Of a stretch of DNA of 64,000 nt, positions 9,670-19,600 are shown in pieces (within the stretch, counting starts at the first letter, position 1; every line of letters begins with the position of its first letter). The notes below the pieces were generated by a model that was given only the letters and a program-made list of their open reading frames with translations, made no database searches and was not told where the DNA came from. The stretch spans positions 1-64,000 of the forward strand of contig CALEVZ010000025.1 in the NCBI GenBank assembly GCA_937924755.1. The letters are read 5' to 3'. The stretch comes from an uncultured bacterium (GTDB taxonomy: Bacteria > Acidobacteriota > Thermoanaerobaculia > Thermoanaerobaculales > Thermoanaerobaculaceae). The translations under genes and the position numbers were made by a program.

Positions 9670-11136
9670 TCAGTTCTGACGCGGCGGGGTCAGCAGGGCC
9701 AGGACCCGCTCTCGCTCCACCTTGCCGCGGCCGCTGCGCGGCAATTCCTCGACCAGGACGACGCGGTGCGGCACCTTGTGGGGGGCCAGCTGGGCCCGGC
9801 AGTAGGCGAGAATTCGTTCGGCCGTGAGTTCGGCCGTCGGATCGACGGCCACCAGGGCCGCCACCAGGTCGCCGCGGTGACGCTCAGGCAGACCCACAAC
9901 GACCGCACCGCGAACCCCTGGGAGGCTCTCGATGGTGCGCCGGACCTCCTCCGGGTGGACCTTCTTGCCAGCAACGTTGAGGGCAGCGGTGGCCCGGCCA
10001 GTCAGCGTGAGATTCTGGCCAGGATCGAGCACGCCCACATCGGCGGTGAGGAACGTACGCCCCTGGATTGGGTTCGATCCGGAAACCGGCGGTACCAAGG
10101 CGAGCGCCACGGCGGGGGAGGTCACGCGTACCCGCCCCTCCACCCCGATCGGGCAGGCCCGTCCCCGCTCATCGACAACCTCCACCTGCACCCGCCACAG
10201 CGGCGTCCCCACCTTTCCCTTCTCTGTCACCTCGGTGTCGGTGCGGTCGTAGGTGATGCCGCCGCACTCGGAGGATCCGTAGAAGGCGTGCACCTTGACT
10301 CCGGTGCGAACAAAAAAAGCGGCCGCGTCGTCGGGATGAAGGGGGGCGCCGGCGGAGAGGCAGACGCGCAGGCGGGGCAACACCGGCAGGTCGACCATCT
10401 CCGCCAGGGTGCGGATCATCGCCGGCACGGCGGGGAAGTGGGTGATGCCGGCGCCCTCGAGCGCCGCGGCGAGGGCGCCGGGCAGATGAGACGCGGGAAA
10501 GACCAAAGGCGTTCCCAGCAGCAGCAGCGGCAGCAGGCAGGACCCGAAGCCGTAGGAGTGGGTGAGGGGGATGGCCGCCAGCGTCCTGTCGTCGCTGCGC
10601 AGCCCCATGGTGCGAATGATCTGGACGGCGTCGGCGGTCACCTGACGGACGTTCAGCGCCACTGCCTGGGGCAGACCGGTGGAGCCGGAGGTGAGCTTGA
10701 GCACGGCGGTGGCGGGGGGCAGGGCTACCGGACCGTGCTCGCTTGCCCGCCGGGTGATGGCAACACCGCTGACCACCTGCCCAGGGGCAGGGGACGCGGC
10801 GGCGGTCATGGTGACACCCGCCCCCACGGTGAAGGCACAGCGTTCCAGCTCGTGCGCCGGGGCGCTGGCGTCCACCAGGGCCACTTTGAGCCCCGCCAGC
10901 CGGGCGGCCAGGAACGCCGCCACGCACTCCCAAGAGTTGGGCAGGGACACGATCACCGTCTCTCCCGGCTCCGCCCGGGCCTGCCGCAGTTCTGTGATCA
11001 GCGCCAGGCTGCGCTCGAGGAGCTCATGGCGGGTGAGTACCGGGGTGCCGTCCGGGGCAATGATGGCGGGGGCGGCGGGAGCCTGACGGACAAGGCCGGC
11101 GAAACGCCGGCTCAGGGGGCAAGGCGGCCTAGCCAC
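9670..11136 (-). CDS. AMP-dependent synthetase/ligase (acyl-CoA synthetase-like)
   Basis: LKLTSGSTGLPQAV P-loop, FYGSSECGGITYDRT, ELPRSGRGKVERERV; GTG start chosen overlapping upstream stop. Confidence 0.85.
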   Translation of the reverse strand: MARPPCPLSRRFAGLVRQAPAAPAIIAPDGTPVLTRHELLERSLALITELRQARAEPGETVIVSLPNSWECVAAFLAARLAGLKVALVDASAPAHELERCAFTVGAGVTMTAAASPAPGQVVSGVAITRRASEHGPVALPPATAVLKLTSGSTGLPQAVALNVRQVTADAVQIIRTMGLRSDDRTLAAIPLTHSYGFGSCLLPLLLLGTPLVFPASHLPGALAAALEGAGITHFPAVPAMIRTLAEMVDLPVLPRLRVCLSAGAPLHPDDAAAFFVRTGVKVHAFYGSSECGGITYDRTDTEVTEKGKVGTPLWRVQVEVVDERGRACPIGVEGRVRVTSPAVALALVPPVSGSNPIQGRTFLTADVGVLDPGQNLTLTGRATAALNVAGKKVHPEEVRRTIESLPGVRGAVVVGLPERHRGDLVAALVAVDPTAELTAERILAYCRAQLAPHKVPHRVVLVEELPRSGRGKVERERVLALLTPPRQN

Positions 11137-12010
11137 GCTGGCGCCGCATGCGGGACAGCACCGCCTCGACGGTGGCATGCGCTCTCTCCTCATAGAACCT
11201 CTGGAGCAGGGCGCGCACCTCGGGGTGGGTGGCGGTGATCTGGTCCAGGTCGTCCTTGCTGACCTCGATGACGGTGACGGCGGTTTCCGCCACCACGGTG
11301 GCGGTGCGCGGGCGCCCGGTGAGGACCGAAACCTCGCCGAAGAACTCGCCGGGCCCTAACCGGGCGAGGGGGATGGTAGCCCCGGTGCTGTCGGTGGTGA
11401 GGACCTGCACGGTGCCACCCTCGATGAGAAACATAGAGCGCCCATCCTCCCCCTCTCGTACGAGCACCACCCCCGGCTGGAAGGTGTACACACAGGTGGA
11501 GTTGAGCAACTTCTCCAGGGCGTCGCGGGGGAACGCGCTGAAAAACGCCGCCTCCCCGCCGCGCGCGGGCAGCGGTCGAGTGGCGGGCTCTTCCGTTTCC
11601 CCCTCCGACTCTTTCGGCTGGCGCGGAGCAGGCTTGCCGGGCGGGCGGGTGAGAGATGGCCGCCGCCGCTTCTCCTCCTCCTCCTGGCGTCGAGCAATCT
11701 CGTCGGCGAGTTCGCGGGTCGCCTCGGTACGCGTCGGATCCAGACGCAGGATCTTGCTGTTGATGGCAATGGCGCGGGCATAGAAACCCTCGGCGACAAA
11801 GTGCCGGGCCAGCTTCTGGTACACCTCGATGGCCTCGTCGCGATCGCCGGCCAGCGCCAGGATCTCCGCCTGTCGCAGGAGCACGTTGAAGTTTTCTGGG
11901 CGGCGGCGCAGCTCCTCGGAGATCGCCTGCAGGGCGCCACGGTAGTCCCGCCGCGCCAGGTACTGGTCCAGTTGCTCGAACTTGGACTTGCTACGGAAAA
12001 TCATGACCAC
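11129..12010 (-). CDS. TPR-like N-terminus plus cyclic-nucleotide-binding domain protein
   Basis: cNBD: VLVREGEDGRSMFLIEGGTVQVL...LGPGEFFGEVSVLTGRPRTATVVAE; TPR-like helices at N-terminus; no HTH visible. Confidence 0.85.
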   Translation of the reverse strand: MVMIFRSKSKFEQLDQYLARRDYRGALQAISEELRRRPENFNVLLRQAEILALAGDRDEAIEVYQKLARHFVAEGFYARAIAINSKILRLDPTRTEATRELADEIARRQEEEEKRRRPSLTRPPGKPAPRQPKESEGETEEPATRPLPARGGEAAFFSAFPRDALEKLLNSTCVYTFQPGVVLVREGEDGRSMFLIEGGTVQVLTTDSTGATIPLARLGPGEFFGEVSVLTGRPRTATVVAETAVTVIEVSKDDLDQITATHPEVRALLQRFYEERAHATVEAVLSRMRRQRG

Positions 12011-13317
12011 CCCAGCCGTGCCGCCACCCGCGCGGCACTGGCGCGGGCGCGCCGGCGGATCTCCTCCGCCGGAGCGGTGAGCAGGGTGCGATCCCTCACC
12101 ACCAACTGGCCGTCCACGATGACGTGGCGAACCGCCTCAGGACCGGCGCCGAAAACGATCGCCGCGGCCGGGTCACCTCCCGGCTCCATGGCCCAGGGGG
12201 AAGACTCCAACACCACCACGTCGGCGGTCCAGCCAGGCTCGAGTCGTCCGACCTGATCCAACCCCATCGCCTGGGCCCCCCGCCAGGTGGCCAGCTCCAG
12301 CACCGTCCAGGGATCGATGGCTCCAGCTCCGTGCCGCAGGGTGTGCAGGGTGCCTGCCAGCGCCATCTCGTGGAAGATGGACAGGCGGTTGTTGCACGGC
12401 GGTCCATCGGCCCCCAGGCCGACCCTCACCCCGCGGGCCAGCAAACGGGGCAGATCAGCGATACCGGAGGCAAGTTTCAGGTTGGCCCCCGGGCAGTGGG
12501 CGACTCCCGTGCCCTGCTCGCCCAAAAGCGCGAATTCCTCCTCGTCCAGGTGAACGCAGTGGGCGAGGACGGCGCCCGGTCCGCCGATGCCCAGCTCGGC
12601 CAGGAAGGCGACGTTCCCCTTCCCCGTCCGCTGGCGCACCAGCTCGGTTTCACGGCGATTCTCGGCGGCGTGGGTGTGCAGTAGCCAGCCGTGCCGCTGG
12701 GCCAGCGCCACGGCGCCGGTCAGCAGCGCCGGCGTGCACGACAGCACGAAGCGGGGGGCCACGGCGTAGCGCAGGCGCCCCCCGGCGGTGCCGTGCCAAC
12801 GTTGTCCCAGCACCTCCGCCTGGGACAGCGAGGCCTCGGTGTCCTCGTGCAGCCGCGTCGCTACCCCGAGACCATCATCCATGTGGCACTTGCCCGAGGT
12901 GAACCGGATCCCCAGCTGCTCGGCCGCCGCGAAAACCTCGTCCTGGGAGTGGGTGGTCCCCATGTCCAGCGCGCTGGTGGTACCCCCGGCAAGCAGCTCG
13001 GCGATGCCCAGGCGGGCGGCATCGAAGACCTCCTCCGCGGCAAGGGCCGCCTCGTACGGCCAGATGCGCTGGGTGAGCCAGTCCAGAAGCTCCAGCCCGT
13101 CGGCGCGGTGCCGGGCGAGGGCCTGCACCACGTGCACGTGGGTCTGGACGAAGCCCGGCAGGATGAGGCAGCCGGAGGCATTCAGCTCCTTCTCGTCGGC
13201 TTGCAGCGCCAGGCGCTCCCCCACTTCGACGATCCGGCCGGCGGCCAGACGCAGGTCTCCGGCGAACCACTGCCCACGCTCACTCATGGGCAAGAGGGTG
13301 CCGCCGCGGATGAGCAT
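12001..13317 (-). CDS. Amidohydrolase, TRZ/ATZ (5'-deoxyadenosine/SAH deaminase-like) family
   Basis: LPGFVQTHVHVVQALARHRADGLELLDWL, HTHAAENRRE, VAHCPGANLKLASGIADLPRLL, GLGADGPPCNN. Confidence 0.85.
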   Translation of the reverse strand: MLIRGGTLLPMSERGQWFAGDLRLAAGRIVEVGERLALQADEKELNASGCLILPGFVQTHVHVVQALARHRADGLELLDWLTQRIWPYEAALAAEEVFDAARLGIAELLAGGTTSALDMGTTHSQDEVFAAAEQLGIRFTSGKCHMDDGLGVATRLHEDTEASLSQAEVLGQRWHGTAGGRLRYAVAPRFVLSCTPALLTGAVALAQRHGWLLHTHAAENRRETELVRQRTGKGNVAFLAELGIGGPGAVLAHCVHLDEEEFALLGEQGTGVAHCPGANLKLASGIADLPRLLARGVRVGLGADGPPCNNRLSIFHEMALAGTLHTLRHGAGAIDPWTVLELATWRGAQAMGLDQVGRLEPGWTADVVVLESSPWAMEPGGDPAAAIVFGAGPEAVRHVIVDGQLVVRDRTLLTAPAEEIRRRARASAARVAARLGWS

Positions 13318-13427
13318 GCCGGTTTCTCGCACCCTGCCCGATTGTCAAAAATGCGCCGCAGGATGTCAACACGGCTCCCTAGCGGGGATTGCCGGGACGC
13401 AGCGGTCAGGATTGTCCGGGTAACACC

Positions 13428-13449
13428 GCGCTGGTATGACTTCCAGCGC
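13428..13449. promoter_or_regulatory. Inverted repeat GCGCTGG-N8-CCAGCGC in divergent intergenic region
   Basis: 7-bp perfect arms at 13428-13434 and 13443-13449 between divergent amidohydrolase and usp genes. Confidence 0.45.
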
Positions 13450-13556
13450 CTCCCCCCCGCTTGCCCTCGGCCGAGTGCGGCCCTTCCTTGAAGGTGCCAC
13501 CTCGCGCTACGATGGGGTAGCCAATGGAAGACGAGACTTTTGGAGGAGGGCCGGCT

Positions 13557-14012
13557 ATGTTTTCCAAGATTCTCGTGCCTCAGGACTTCACAAATCTGGC
13601 CCGGCGCCCACTGGAACTGGCGAGAGACTTGGCGGCGGTCACGGGTGCAGAGGTCGTGGTGCTGGCAGTGGTGGACGATTCGTTCCCCAACCCGGACGTC
13701 TTCTCGTTCCAGATGCCGTGGGCGGATTACCACCGCCACCTGCGGGAGCTGGCGACGAAGAAGCTGAACGCGCTCGCGGAGCAGGTGGGGACGCCGCAGG
13801 TGAGGGTGCAGGTAGTGCGCGGCAAGCCGGCGGCCAAGATCGTCGAGTACGCCAGTGAAGAGCGCTGCGACCTCATCATCATGGCAACCCAGGGGACGCG
13901 CGGGCTGCGTCAGGCGCTGCTGGGTTCAGTGGCGCGCCGGGTGGTGCACGAGGCGCCTTGCCCGGTGATGCTGATCAGGCTGGCCGGGGAGGAGAGGGGC
14001 GAAGGGGAGTGA
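13557..14012 (+). CDS. Universal stress protein (UspA family)
   Basis: FSKILVPQDFTNLARRPLELA, LIIMATQGTRGLRQALLGSVARRVVHEAPCPVMLIR; strong SD ggaggaggg. Confidence 0.92.
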   Translation: MFSKILVPQDFTNLARRPLELARDLAAVTGAEVVVLAVVDDSFPNPDVFSFQMPWADYHRHLRELATKKLNALAEQVGTPQVRVQVVRGKPAAKIVEYASEERCDLIIMATQGTRGLRQALLGSVARRVVHEAPCPVMLIRLAGEERGEGE

Positions 14013-14041
14013 GACCGGGCTCATGGCCCCGGCCTCGTCTC
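14011..14041. terminator. Possible bidirectional terminator-like hairpin between convergent genes
   Basis: GAGACCGGG...CCCCGGcctcGTCTC imperfect inverted repeat between convergent stops. Confidence 0.35.
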
Positions 14042-14837
14042 ATTCCCCCCCCTCGTCCATTTCAGTCGTGCTCCAATCCGGCGGACGCTGGCGGGCCAGA
14101 AAAAAGCGGACCCCCTGCACGCATTCGGGGGTGCCCCGCTGCTCGGCGTTGACCCCGGCCGCGTAGGCGAGCTGCTGATCTAGATGGGGTAACGTCAGTT
14201 TCAGAGCCAGTCGCTTGGTGGCGGCCACGGCACTGGGCGCCGCCGCCGCGGCGACGGAAGCGGCGCGAGAAAGGGCGGCACCCAGGGGGTCTTCGCTCAC
14301 CTCGTCCACCAGGCCGGCGACGCGGGCCTCCTCGCCCGACAGAGGGCGCGGATCGAGGAAGAGCGCCATCAGGCGAGAGACCGGCAGGCGACGGGGGAGG
14401 AACACCGAGATCAAAGCCGGGACGAAGCCCAGTCGCACCTCGGAAAACATGAAGCGAGCCGTGGGCGAGGCGATGACCAGATCGCAGGCTCCCGCCAGGC
14501 CGGCTCCGCCACCGTAGGCAGCGCCGTGGACGGCGGCCACGGTGAGCAGGGGGCAGCGCAGGATGGCGGCGTACAGGGCAGCTAGGTGCTGGGCTTCGGC
14601 GACCCGCGCCGCAACCGGTGCCGTGGCGCCGGCGAGCAAGCCCCGCAGGTCAGCCCCGGCGCAGAAGTGCTTCCCCTCGCCGATGAGCACGATGGCGCGC
14701 GCTCCCCGACCTGGCGCTTCCACCACGGCGCGGGTGAGGTCGGCGATCAGCTCCTGGTCGAGGGCGTTGCCGCTGGCCGGGCGATCGAGGCGCAGGATGG
14801 CGGTGGCACCGCTGTGGCTGACCCGGACCGTGGCCAT
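14040..14837 (-). CDS. Enoyl-CoA hydratase/isomerase family protein
   Basis: HFCAGADLRGLL, AAVHGAAYGGGAGLAGACDLVIASPTARFMFSEVRLGFVPA crotonase motifs. Confidence 0.9.
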   Translation of the reverse strand: MATVRVSHSGATAILRLDRPASGNALDQELIADLTRAVVEAPGRGARAIVLIGEGKHFCAGADLRGLLAGATAPVAARVAEAQHLAALYAAILRCPLLTVAAVHGAAYGGGAGLAGACDLVIASPTARFMFSEVRLGFVPALISVFLPRRLPVSRLMALFLDPRPLSGEEARVAGLVDEVSEDPLGAALSRAASVAAAAAPSAVAATKRLALKLTLPHLDQQLAYAAGVNAEQRGTPECVQGVRFFLARQRPPDWSTTEMDEGGE

Positions 14838-14846
14838 GCCGTCATC

Positions 14847-15959
14847 CTACCACTCGAGGGTCAGCCGGCCGCCGGCCGGCTCCAGACTCCAGCCGCACGT
14901 CTGGATGTCTTGCAGGTGCTCTGCGACTGCCGCCAGCCGGGCGCGGGGGGGCAGGCCGGGCAGGCGGTCCAGGAGCGGCAGGGCGTTGGCCAAGGCGTGC
15001 GCCACCTCTTTCCCCCTTAGACACGCCCACTCACTCCCTAAAGCCGGCGCCGGCAGGCGCTCCAGCAGGGCGGGGTCGGTGGCGATGGCCGGTGCAGGCC
15101 CGCGGGACAGGTAGAACCTGCCGAAGGGGCTTTCCCAGGAGGCGAGAGGCGAATCGCCAACCGCGTTTCTTTGCCCGACCAGCGCCTGCAGTGTCCGTTC
15201 CACGGGGTTGCCCGGTGCCCCGCCGAGGCGCCCCGCCCAGCTGCCGTCGGGGGTGACCAGCAGGCTACTCGCCAGCACAGTGGGGGCGGAATACCCCGTC
15301 AGCAGTTGGGCGAGGCGAGTGGAGACGACGATGGTTTCCCCGCCGCACTCCGGCAGGCTGGGGGGCACGCCGGATTCTGCTTCCAGGCTGGAGCGAGCCA
15401 ATCGCAGGCGCCACCACCGGCCGTGCAGCCTAGTCAAGGCGGACCACGATCCCTCCAGGGGCGGCGGAGTGTGCTGGGAGGACTCCTGCCGGGGAGGAGG
15501 GGCACCGCGGAAAACCCAAACGCGGACGGCGTCCCCTTTCATCCGTTCCTCGGCCCAGCCGAGACCCTTTAGAGCGGCCAGGTGGCGCACGCCGACCACG
15601 TCGGTGGGAGAGACGGAGGCTGAGAAACCGCTGTTGTTCTTCCCCCACCAGGCCGCCAGGGGCCCCCGGGCGGTGCGCATCAACGGGGGCAACACCGACC
15701 GCAGCGGCTCGAAAGCGGAGGAGGCGTCGGGCGCCACCGCCAGCGCCAGGATGGCTACGGCGGGGCGGCGGGCGAGCCAGCGAGCCAGGCGCAGCGGCTC
15801 GGCGACGACGAGTACCCCCTCGGCCTCTGGCGGCACCGCCTCGGCGGCGGCGGCCAGGTCGGCTCCCCGGCCGCGGGGCGGCGCGGTCCACCACCACCAG
15901 CTCGCCGCGGCCACGCCGACAGTCAGCGCCGTAGCGACAGGGAGGAGCACTCGTGACAC
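14847..15959 (-). CDS. Hypothetical single-TM, probably extracytoplasmic protein
   Basis: N-terminal hydrophobic segment (VLLPVATALTVGVAAASWWWW); no recognised domain; start could be 15950. Confidence 0.7.
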   Translation of the reverse strand: MSRVLLPVATALTVGVAAASWWWWTAPPRGRGADLAAAAEAVPPEAEGVLVVAEPLRLARWLARRPAVAILALAVAPDASSAFEPLRSVLPPLMRTARGPLAAWWGKNNSGFSASVSPTDVVGVRHLAALKGLGWAEERMKGDAVRVWVFRGAPPPRQESSQHTPPPLEGSWSALTRLHGRWWRLRLARSSLEAESGVPPSLPECGGETIVVSTRLAQLLTGYSAPTVLASSLLVTPDGSWAGRLGGAPGNPVERTLQALVGQRNAVGDSPLASWESPFGRFYLSRGPAPAIATDPALLERLPAPALGSEWACLRGKEVAHALANALPLLDRLPGLPPRARLAAVAEHLQDIQTCGWSLEPAGGRLTLEW

Positions 15960-17284
15960 GGCCGATAGTGTACCCTTGGCGCCGCATGGGCCATCGCCTG
16001 GCGGTCACCGCTCGCTTCTTCGGCCACGTGCTCCGGGATGTGTTGGGGACGCTGCGCGCCCGGCTGGTGCGCTGGTATCGCCGGGTGGTCGAGGGCCACA
16101 ACGTGCTGGTGGTGGGGGTCGACATCTTTCCCTTCTTCGAGAAGATGACAGGCGTCGGCTGGTACGAATGGAATCTCCTCGCCCACCTCCCGGAGGTGGA
16201 TTCGGACCTGGAGCTCAACCTCTACGCCCACGCCTTCGCGGCCCCCGATGAACCGTCTCCACCGCCGCTTCCCGTCGCCGGGCCCCGGGCTCGCTTTCGC
16301 TTCCATCACATGCCGGAGGGCTTTTTGCTCCCCCCCGGAGCGACCATTCGCGCCCTGCGCGCCATCCTGGAACCGCTGCTGATGTTCTTAGACGGCAATG
16401 ACGTGTATTTCGCGCCCAACTTTTTCGTGCCGCGCCGTCACTGGCCGGCGGTCCGCCGGCTGGTGGCCACCGTGCACGACCTGGCGTTCGTGCGGCTGCC
16501 GGAGACGGTGCGGCAAGAGACCCTGGACAACCTGCGCCGCCACCTGCCGGGAGCCCTGTTTGCGGCGGATGCCCTGATTGCGGTTTCCCAGGCCACCGCG
16601 GAGGATCTGGCGGAGCTCGAGGGGGTGGCTCGCCGACGCATCCATATCATCCACGAAGGGGTAGACGCCACCTTCCTGGACGGTACGCCACCCGCGCCGC
16701 CTGCCGGTCTGCCCGCCCGCTACCTGCTCTTCGTGTCGACCCTGGAACCACGCAAGAACATCGTCGGGGTGCTGAGGGGCTTCGCCGCTGCCGCTAGAGC
16801 CGGCTATCCCGGCGCCCTGGTGCTGGTGGGACGTTGGGGGTGGCGCACGGAGGCGGCGCGGGCGGAGCTGGCCGCCTCCCCGGTGCGCGAGCGCATCTTC
16901 CACCTGGATTACGTGGATCGGGCCGAGCTCCGGGCGGTGCTGGCCGGTGCCGAGGCGTTGCTCTTTCCCTCCCTGCTCGAGGGTTTCGGCCTGCCGGTGG
17001 TGGAGGCCATGGCGTGTGGCGTGCCGGCGATCGTCTCCCGGGTCTCGTCGTTGCCCGAAGTGGCGGGCGAGGCGGGGGTATACGTAAATCCCTCAGATCC
17101 TCAGGACATTGCCCGCGCCATCCTGGTGGTCACCGGCGACAGGGGGGAACGGTGGCGCCTGGCAAACCTCGGCCGGGCGCGGGCGGCGCAGTTTTCCTGG
17201 CGGCGGGCGGCGGAGGCAACGGCGACGGTCTTCCGCCGGGTTGCCGGCCTCCCTCTCCGGTACGCGGATGCGTATCGGGTTTGA
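15953..17284 (+). CDS. Glycosyltransferase family 4 protein
   Basis: LFVSTLEPRKNIVGVLRGF, FPSLLEGFGLPVVEAMACGVPAIVS; start may be ATG at 15986. Confidence 0.9.
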   Translation: MTRPIVYPWRRMGHRLAVTARFFGHVLRDVLGTLRARLVRWYRRVVEGHNVLVVGVDIFPFFEKMTGVGWYEWNLLAHLPEVDSDLELNLYAHAFAAPDEPSPPPLPVAGPRARFRFHHMPEGFLLPPGATIRALRAILEPLLMFLDGNDVYFAPNFFVPRRHWPAVRRLVATVHDLAFVRLPETVRQETLDNLRRHLPGALFAADALIAVSQATAEDLAELEGVARRRIHIIHEGVDATFLDGTPPAPPAGLPARYLLFVSTLEPRKNIVGVLRGFAAAARAGYPGALVLVGRWGWRTEAARAELAASPVRERIFHLDYVDRAELRAVLAGAEALLFPSLLEGFGLPVVEAMACGVPAIVSRVSSLPEVAGEAGVYVNPSDPQDIARAILVVTGDRGERWRLANLGRARAAQFSWRRAAEATATVFRRVAGLPLRYADAYRV

Positions 17285-18467
17285 CGCCCGTCCGCTGGTC
17301 GGCCCACGCACCGGCGTGGGTGCCTGGCTCGAGGGGCTGCTGGGCGCTCTTGTCGCCTCGACCGATTGGAGCTTCGTCGGCTTTCTGCCGCGGCGAACTG
17401 AGATCGAGGTACCCGCCCCGGTGCGGCAGCGACTTCGGCTCTCCTCGCCCCCGCTGCCGCTGCCCGGGACGGTGTGGTTACACACCCTCGCCGCCGCCCA
17501 GATCAAGGGGAGCTGCGTCGATGTGTTTCTCGGCACCCTGGCCATCCTGCCGCGCCGGCTGGCAGTGCCCGGGGTGGCCGTGGTGCATGATCTCACCCCA
17601 CGCGCCCATGCCCGCCACCACACGGTGGCCAACCGCTTCTGTTTTAACGCCTACCTGGAGGAGTCGGTGCTCGCCGCCGACTCCGTGGTCTGCATCTCCC
17701 ACGCCACCCGCGCCCGCCTGGGCGAGGTACTGCCCGTCCAGGCGCGGGCCGCGGCGGTCATCCCGCCGGGCGTGGATCCCTTCTTTTTCCTCCCGGTGGT
17801 GACCCCCAGGCAGGCGACCCGGGGGCGCTTCTCCGGCGGAGCGCCCTTTCTCGTGCAGCTGGGCACCCTGGAGCCGCGCAAGGGGGTGGTCACGCTGCTG
17901 GAGGCCCACGGCCGACTCCTGCAGCGACACTCGACCTGCCCCGATCTGGTGCTGGCGGGGGGGCGAGGGTGGGGTGGAAACTGGCTGGAGAAGGCCCTGG
18001 CTCGCCACCCTGCGCCGGGGCGCGTGCACCTCCCGGGCTACGTGACAAGAGAGGAGGCTCGCGCCCTTCTTGCCCACGCCGAGGTGGTGGTGGTGGCGTC
18101 CGAGGAGGAGGGCTTCGGCTTGCCGTTGGCGGAGGCAATGGCCTGCGGGGCGGTCTGCGTGGCCAGCGATTCCCCGGCCCTGCGAGAGGTGGCTGGCGGG
18201 GCGGCCCGGCACTTTCCCCGGGGCAATGCCGAGGCCCTCGCCGCCACTTTGGAGGATGTGCTGCATTCCCCCGCGAGAGCCGAGCTCTCTGCCCATGCGA
18301 GGCAGCAAGCGCGCTGCTGGCTCTGGGAGGCCATCGCCCCCGCCTGGCGATCGCTCCTGATCGGAGTCGGCCTTGCGGGGCGGCACGCCAGTGGCGGCGG
18401 TTGCCTCCACCGGTCTTCGCCCGCAGCGAACTCGACCGCTCGCCGGGTCGGCTCACCGCCCCGGTAG
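17268..18467 (+). CDS. Glycosyltransferase family 4 protein
   Basis: MRIGFDARPLVGPRTGVGAWLEGLL, LGTLEPRKGVVTLLEAH, SEEEGFGLPLAEAMACGAVCVASD. Confidence 0.9.
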   Translation: MRIGFDARPLVGPRTGVGAWLEGLLGALVASTDWSFVGFLPRRTEIEVPAPVRQRLRLSSPPLPLPGTVWLHTLAAAQIKGSCVDVFLGTLAILPRRLAVPGVAVVHDLTPRAHARHHTVANRFCFNAYLEESVLAADSVVCISHATRARLGEVLPVQARAAAVIPPGVDPFFFLPVVTPRQATRGRFSGGAPFLVQLGTLEPRKGVVTLLEAHGRLLQRHSTCPDLVLAGGRGWGGNWLEKALARHPAPGRVHLPGYVTREEARALLAHAEVVVVASEEEGFGLPLAEAMACGAVCVASDSPALREVAGGAARHFPRGNAEALAATLEDVLHSPARAELSAHARQQARCWLWEAIAPAWRSLLIGVGLAGRHASGGGCLHRSSPAANSTARRVGSPPR

Positions 18468-18481
18468 AATGGGTTGGCGTC

Positions 18482-19597
18482 ATGAAGCGCTTGGGCATTG
18501 ACGCGCGCAAGCTGCCTGACTACGGCATCGGCACCTACCTGCAGGGACTTCTCGGGGGTCTGACGGCCCATGGGGATCTGGGGGAGGTGGTGGTCATGGT
18601 AACCCCTGCCGGCCGCAGGCTCTTGCCCGCCTTGCCGCCTTCTTGGCGCGTCGTCGAGGTGGAGGCCCCGGGGTATTCGATCAAGGAGCAGCTGGTGGTC
18701 CCGCTCGCCGCGGTGCGTGCCGGAGTAGGGGTACTTCACGTTCCCCACTACGTGATTCCCCTCCTGTATCCGGGCCGGCTGGTGGTGACCGTACATGACA
18801 TCATCCACGTGTTGTTTCCGGAGTTCCTGCCCTCGCGCCTGGGTCTTCCCTACGCCCGAACCATGATTCGCTGGGCAGTGCGGCGGGCGCGCCATGTCAT
18901 CGCCGCCTCGCAGACCACGGCGAATGACCTCAAGCGCTTTTTCGGCGCCGGTGAAGACCGGCTGAAGGTGGTTCCCAACGGGGTGCTGCCGGTGTTCTCG
19001 CGCCCGGCTGACCCGGCGGCCGAGGCGGCGCTGCGGGCGAGGCTCGGGGTGGCCGGGGAGTACCTCCTGCATGTGGGCAACCACAAACCCCACAAGAACG
19101 CGGAGGGGGTGCTGAAGGCCTACCAGATGCTGGTCCACGAGAAGCGCCAGGGAGTTCCGCCCATCCTTTTCGTCGGGGGTTTTCGCCCCGACGGGGCGCT
19201 CGCCAACCGCGCCCGCGCCATGGGCCTGGGATCGCTGGTTCGCTGTCTAGGGCATGTGGACTACGAGGAGCTGGCCGCCCTCTACCGCGGTGCCCGCTGC
19301 TTCGTGTACCCGACCCTGTACGAGGGGTTCGGGCTGCCAGTGCTGGAGGCAATGGCCAGCGGCACGCCGGTGCTGGCTGGGGACGTGGCGGCGGTGCGCG
19401 AGGTGGCCGGGGATGCGATCTTGCGGGTCAATCCCCGCGATACGGTGGCGCTGGCGGCGGCCATGCGCCGGCTGATCGAAGACGGAGAGCTGTGTGCAAC
19501 GCTGGTGGACAAGGGGCGGCGGCGCGCCGCGGCCTACCGCTGGAGCGAGGCGGCGGCGGCCACCGTAGCGCTGTACCGTTTGGCGAGGAAGGAGTAG
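18482..19597 (+). CDS. Glycosyltransferase family 4 protein
   Basis: MKRLGIDARKLPDYGIGTYLQGLL, LLHVGNHKPHKNAEGVLKAY, YPTLYEGFGLPVLEAMASGTPVLAGD. Confidence 0.92.
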   Translation: MKRLGIDARKLPDYGIGTYLQGLLGGLTAHGDLGEVVVMVTPAGRRLLPALPPSWRVVEVEAPGYSIKEQLVVPLAAVRAGVGVLHVPHYVIPLLYPGRLVVTVHDIIHVLFPEFLPSRLGLPYARTMIRWAVRRARHVIAASQTTANDLKRFFGAGEDRLKVVPNGVLPVFSRPADPAAEAALRARLGVAGEYLLHVGNHKPHKNAEGVLKAYQMLVHEKRQGVPPILFVGGFRPDGALANRARAMGLGSLVRCLGHVDYEELAALYRGARCFVYPTLYEGFGLPVLEAMASGTPVLAGDVAAVREVAGDAILRVNPRDTVALAAAMRRLIEDGELCATLVDKGRRRAAAYRWSEAAAATVALYRLARKE

Positions 19598-19600
19598 TGG

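Noticed and set aside
9601-11238. 545-aa plus-strand ORF
   Set aside because: Antisense to the AMP ligase, low-complexity G/R/H/Q-rich translation; typical high-GC shadow ORF.
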